64,000 nt of DNA from an uncultured Faecalibacterium sp. (lineage in GTDB: Bacteria > Bacillota > Clostridia > Oscillospirales > Ruminococcaceae). A program made the translations under genes and the position numbers. Below, piece by piece: positions 63,253 to 64,000 of this stretch (positions are counted from its first letter, which is position 1; every line of letters begins with the position of its first letter). The notes beneath the pieces were generated by a model that was not told where the DNA came from, did no database searches, and worked only from the letters and a program-made list of their open reading frames with translations. The stretch covers positions 62,001-126,000 of the forward strand of contig CAKTEM010000001.1 in the NCBI GenBank assembly GCA_934548045.1, in the 5' to 3' direction.

Positions 63253-64000
63253 TTATGGCTCGATAACATCAAAGGTCTTCTCGAATTTCGCAGTATAGCC
63301 GACCAGCCGCCGCAACGCGGTTCCGTCGCCTTCGACCTGCAGCTGCCCGGCCTGCTGACCGGTCAGGATGGCAAACAATTGCAGCCGCTTACAGGTAATG
63401 GTCGCCTGTGCAGACGGGTCATTCATGCCGCTGTAATAGAGAAGCACACCGTTTTTGCGCAGGATATAGAACTTTTCGCCAGTATCCACGACGTTCAGGT
63501 TCAGCGTCACGTCGTCCTGCTGGGCGGCGTTGGCATCGGTCAGGATGGCGATATAGTCCAGCAGCATCTCCATCGTCATTTCACGCATGGTGGAGGTCAG
63601 GCCGTTCGCCGTCCTCGCCCGGCCGGACAGGTTGCCCTCGCGCAGCTCCGCCGCACCCATCAGGTAAGCGTTCCGCCACGCACCTGATTCGGCCTGATAG
63701 CCCAGCTGCTCCAGCGCGTCGGCACAGAGGTTCCGCGCTTTTTGATTTGCCGGATTCTCAAAGACCAGCTCCTTCGTGATCTGCGCGACCCACTGGTATT
63801 CGCCTTTTTCGTAGTCCTGCTTTGCCTTCCGCAGCACCGCATCGCTGCTTCCGAGATATTCCACCAGCTTTTTGGCGGTGTTCTCGGGGGAAAGCGTATT
63901 CAGGTTGACCGGGTTGCCGTCGTACCAGCCGATATACTTCTGATAGACTGCCTTTGCGTTGTGGGAGAGGGTTCCGTAATACTGCCGGGTATACCAGACC
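63253..64000 (-). CDS. Alkyl/aryl sulfatase, metallo-beta-lactamase type (C-terminal part)
   Basis: The last 248 codons of a gene that runs off the right end. The visible part opens with VWYTRQYYGTLSHNAKAVYQ, followed by KYIGWYDGNPVNLNTL and the helical dimerization domain (VEYLGSSDAVLRKAKQDYEKGEYQWVAQI, LGYQAESGAWRNAYLMGA). It ends with a sterol-carrier-like domain (LNLNVVDTGEKFYILRKNGVLLYYSG). This order matches SdsA1/BDS1-type alkyl sulfatases that release sulfate from alkyl chains. The zinc-binding catalytic domain lies outside the window. Confidence 0.88.
   Translation of the reverse strand, partial: VWYTRQYYGTLSHNAKAVYQKYIGWYDGNPVNLNTLSPENTAKKLVEYLGSSDAVLRKAKQDYEKGEYQWVAQITKELVFENPANQKARNLCADALEQLGYQAESGAWRNAYLMGAAELREGNLSGRARTANGLTSTMREMTMEMLLDYIAILTDANAAQQDDVTLNLNVVDTGEKFYILRKNGVLLYYSGMNDPSAQATITCKRLQLFAILTGQQAGQLQVEGDGTALRRLVGYTAKFEKTFDVIEP

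Overview
The window looks like a chromosome segment of a moderately GC-rich anaerobic Gram-positive of the Oscillospiraceae/Ruminococcaceae, in the Faecalibacterium/Gemmiger/Subdoligranulum neighbourhood. The pointers are PolC-type DNA polymerase, the rplU-rpmA-obg-mrnC and pyrH-frr-uppS-cdsA-dxr-rseP-ispG-polC orders, an Asp23/FakA-like pair, a fused ECF ATPase, and solute-binding hybrid kinases (here only as relics). The genus is inferred from protein style, not from rRNA.

Region 1 (1-6825) is the adaptive-immunity end of a type I-C CRISPR-Cas locus: the 3' end of cas1, cas2, a leader, and a 90-repeat, 89-spacer array (690-6724). The oldest repeats are mutated at the far end. Four spacers occur twice. 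In three pairs the 5' ends match and the 3' ends differ by 1-2 bases, which suggests repeated independent capture of the same protospacers. A hypothetical gene on the minus strand follows the array.

Region 2 (7479-16512) is a defence island. A type I restriction-modification operon (hsdM, hsdS, hsdR) carries two AT-rich cargo genes: an AbiJ/HEPN-like protein between hsdM and hsdS, and a DUF5677-like protein between hsdS and hsdR. It ends in a scar where the start of a tyrosine recombinase is joined to a collapsed hybrid histidine kinase.

Region 3 (16600-33950) is mostly housekeeping on the minus strand: yebC, rsmF, mrnC, obg, rpmA, rplU, lgt, two M16-peptidase-like genes, a degenerate VanY-like protein, the hom-thrB-lysC operon with a UPF0735 regulator-like gene, and a bifunctional class A PBP. 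A 59-residue Asn/Ser-rich protein on the plus strand (19247-19426) is easy to miss.

Region 4 (33948-50765) holds a 253-bp MITE-like element with TA-ended inverted repeats lying exactly between two stop codons, a Na/Pi symporter-PhoU protein, a CBS protein, the Asp23/FakA-like pair, polC, and the translation/lipid/isoprenoid operon led by pyrH. tRNA-Gly(TCC) is read divergently from pyrH.

Region 5 (50978-57712) has a GGDEF-REC-HD-GYP cyclic-di-GMP protein, ecfT plus a fused ecfA without an S component, a repeat remnant, a second collapsed hybrid kinase and a CAP-domain lipoprotein with a poly-Ser linker.

Region 6 (57731-64000) has a DUF554 membrane protein and a probable acid-sugar or ester catabolic operon: SLC13 permease, alpha/beta hydrolase, enolase-superfamily enzyme. 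A divergent AraC regulator lies beside it, and the shared promoter region holds a perfect 20-bp inverted repeat. The 3' part of an alkyl sulfatase closes the window.
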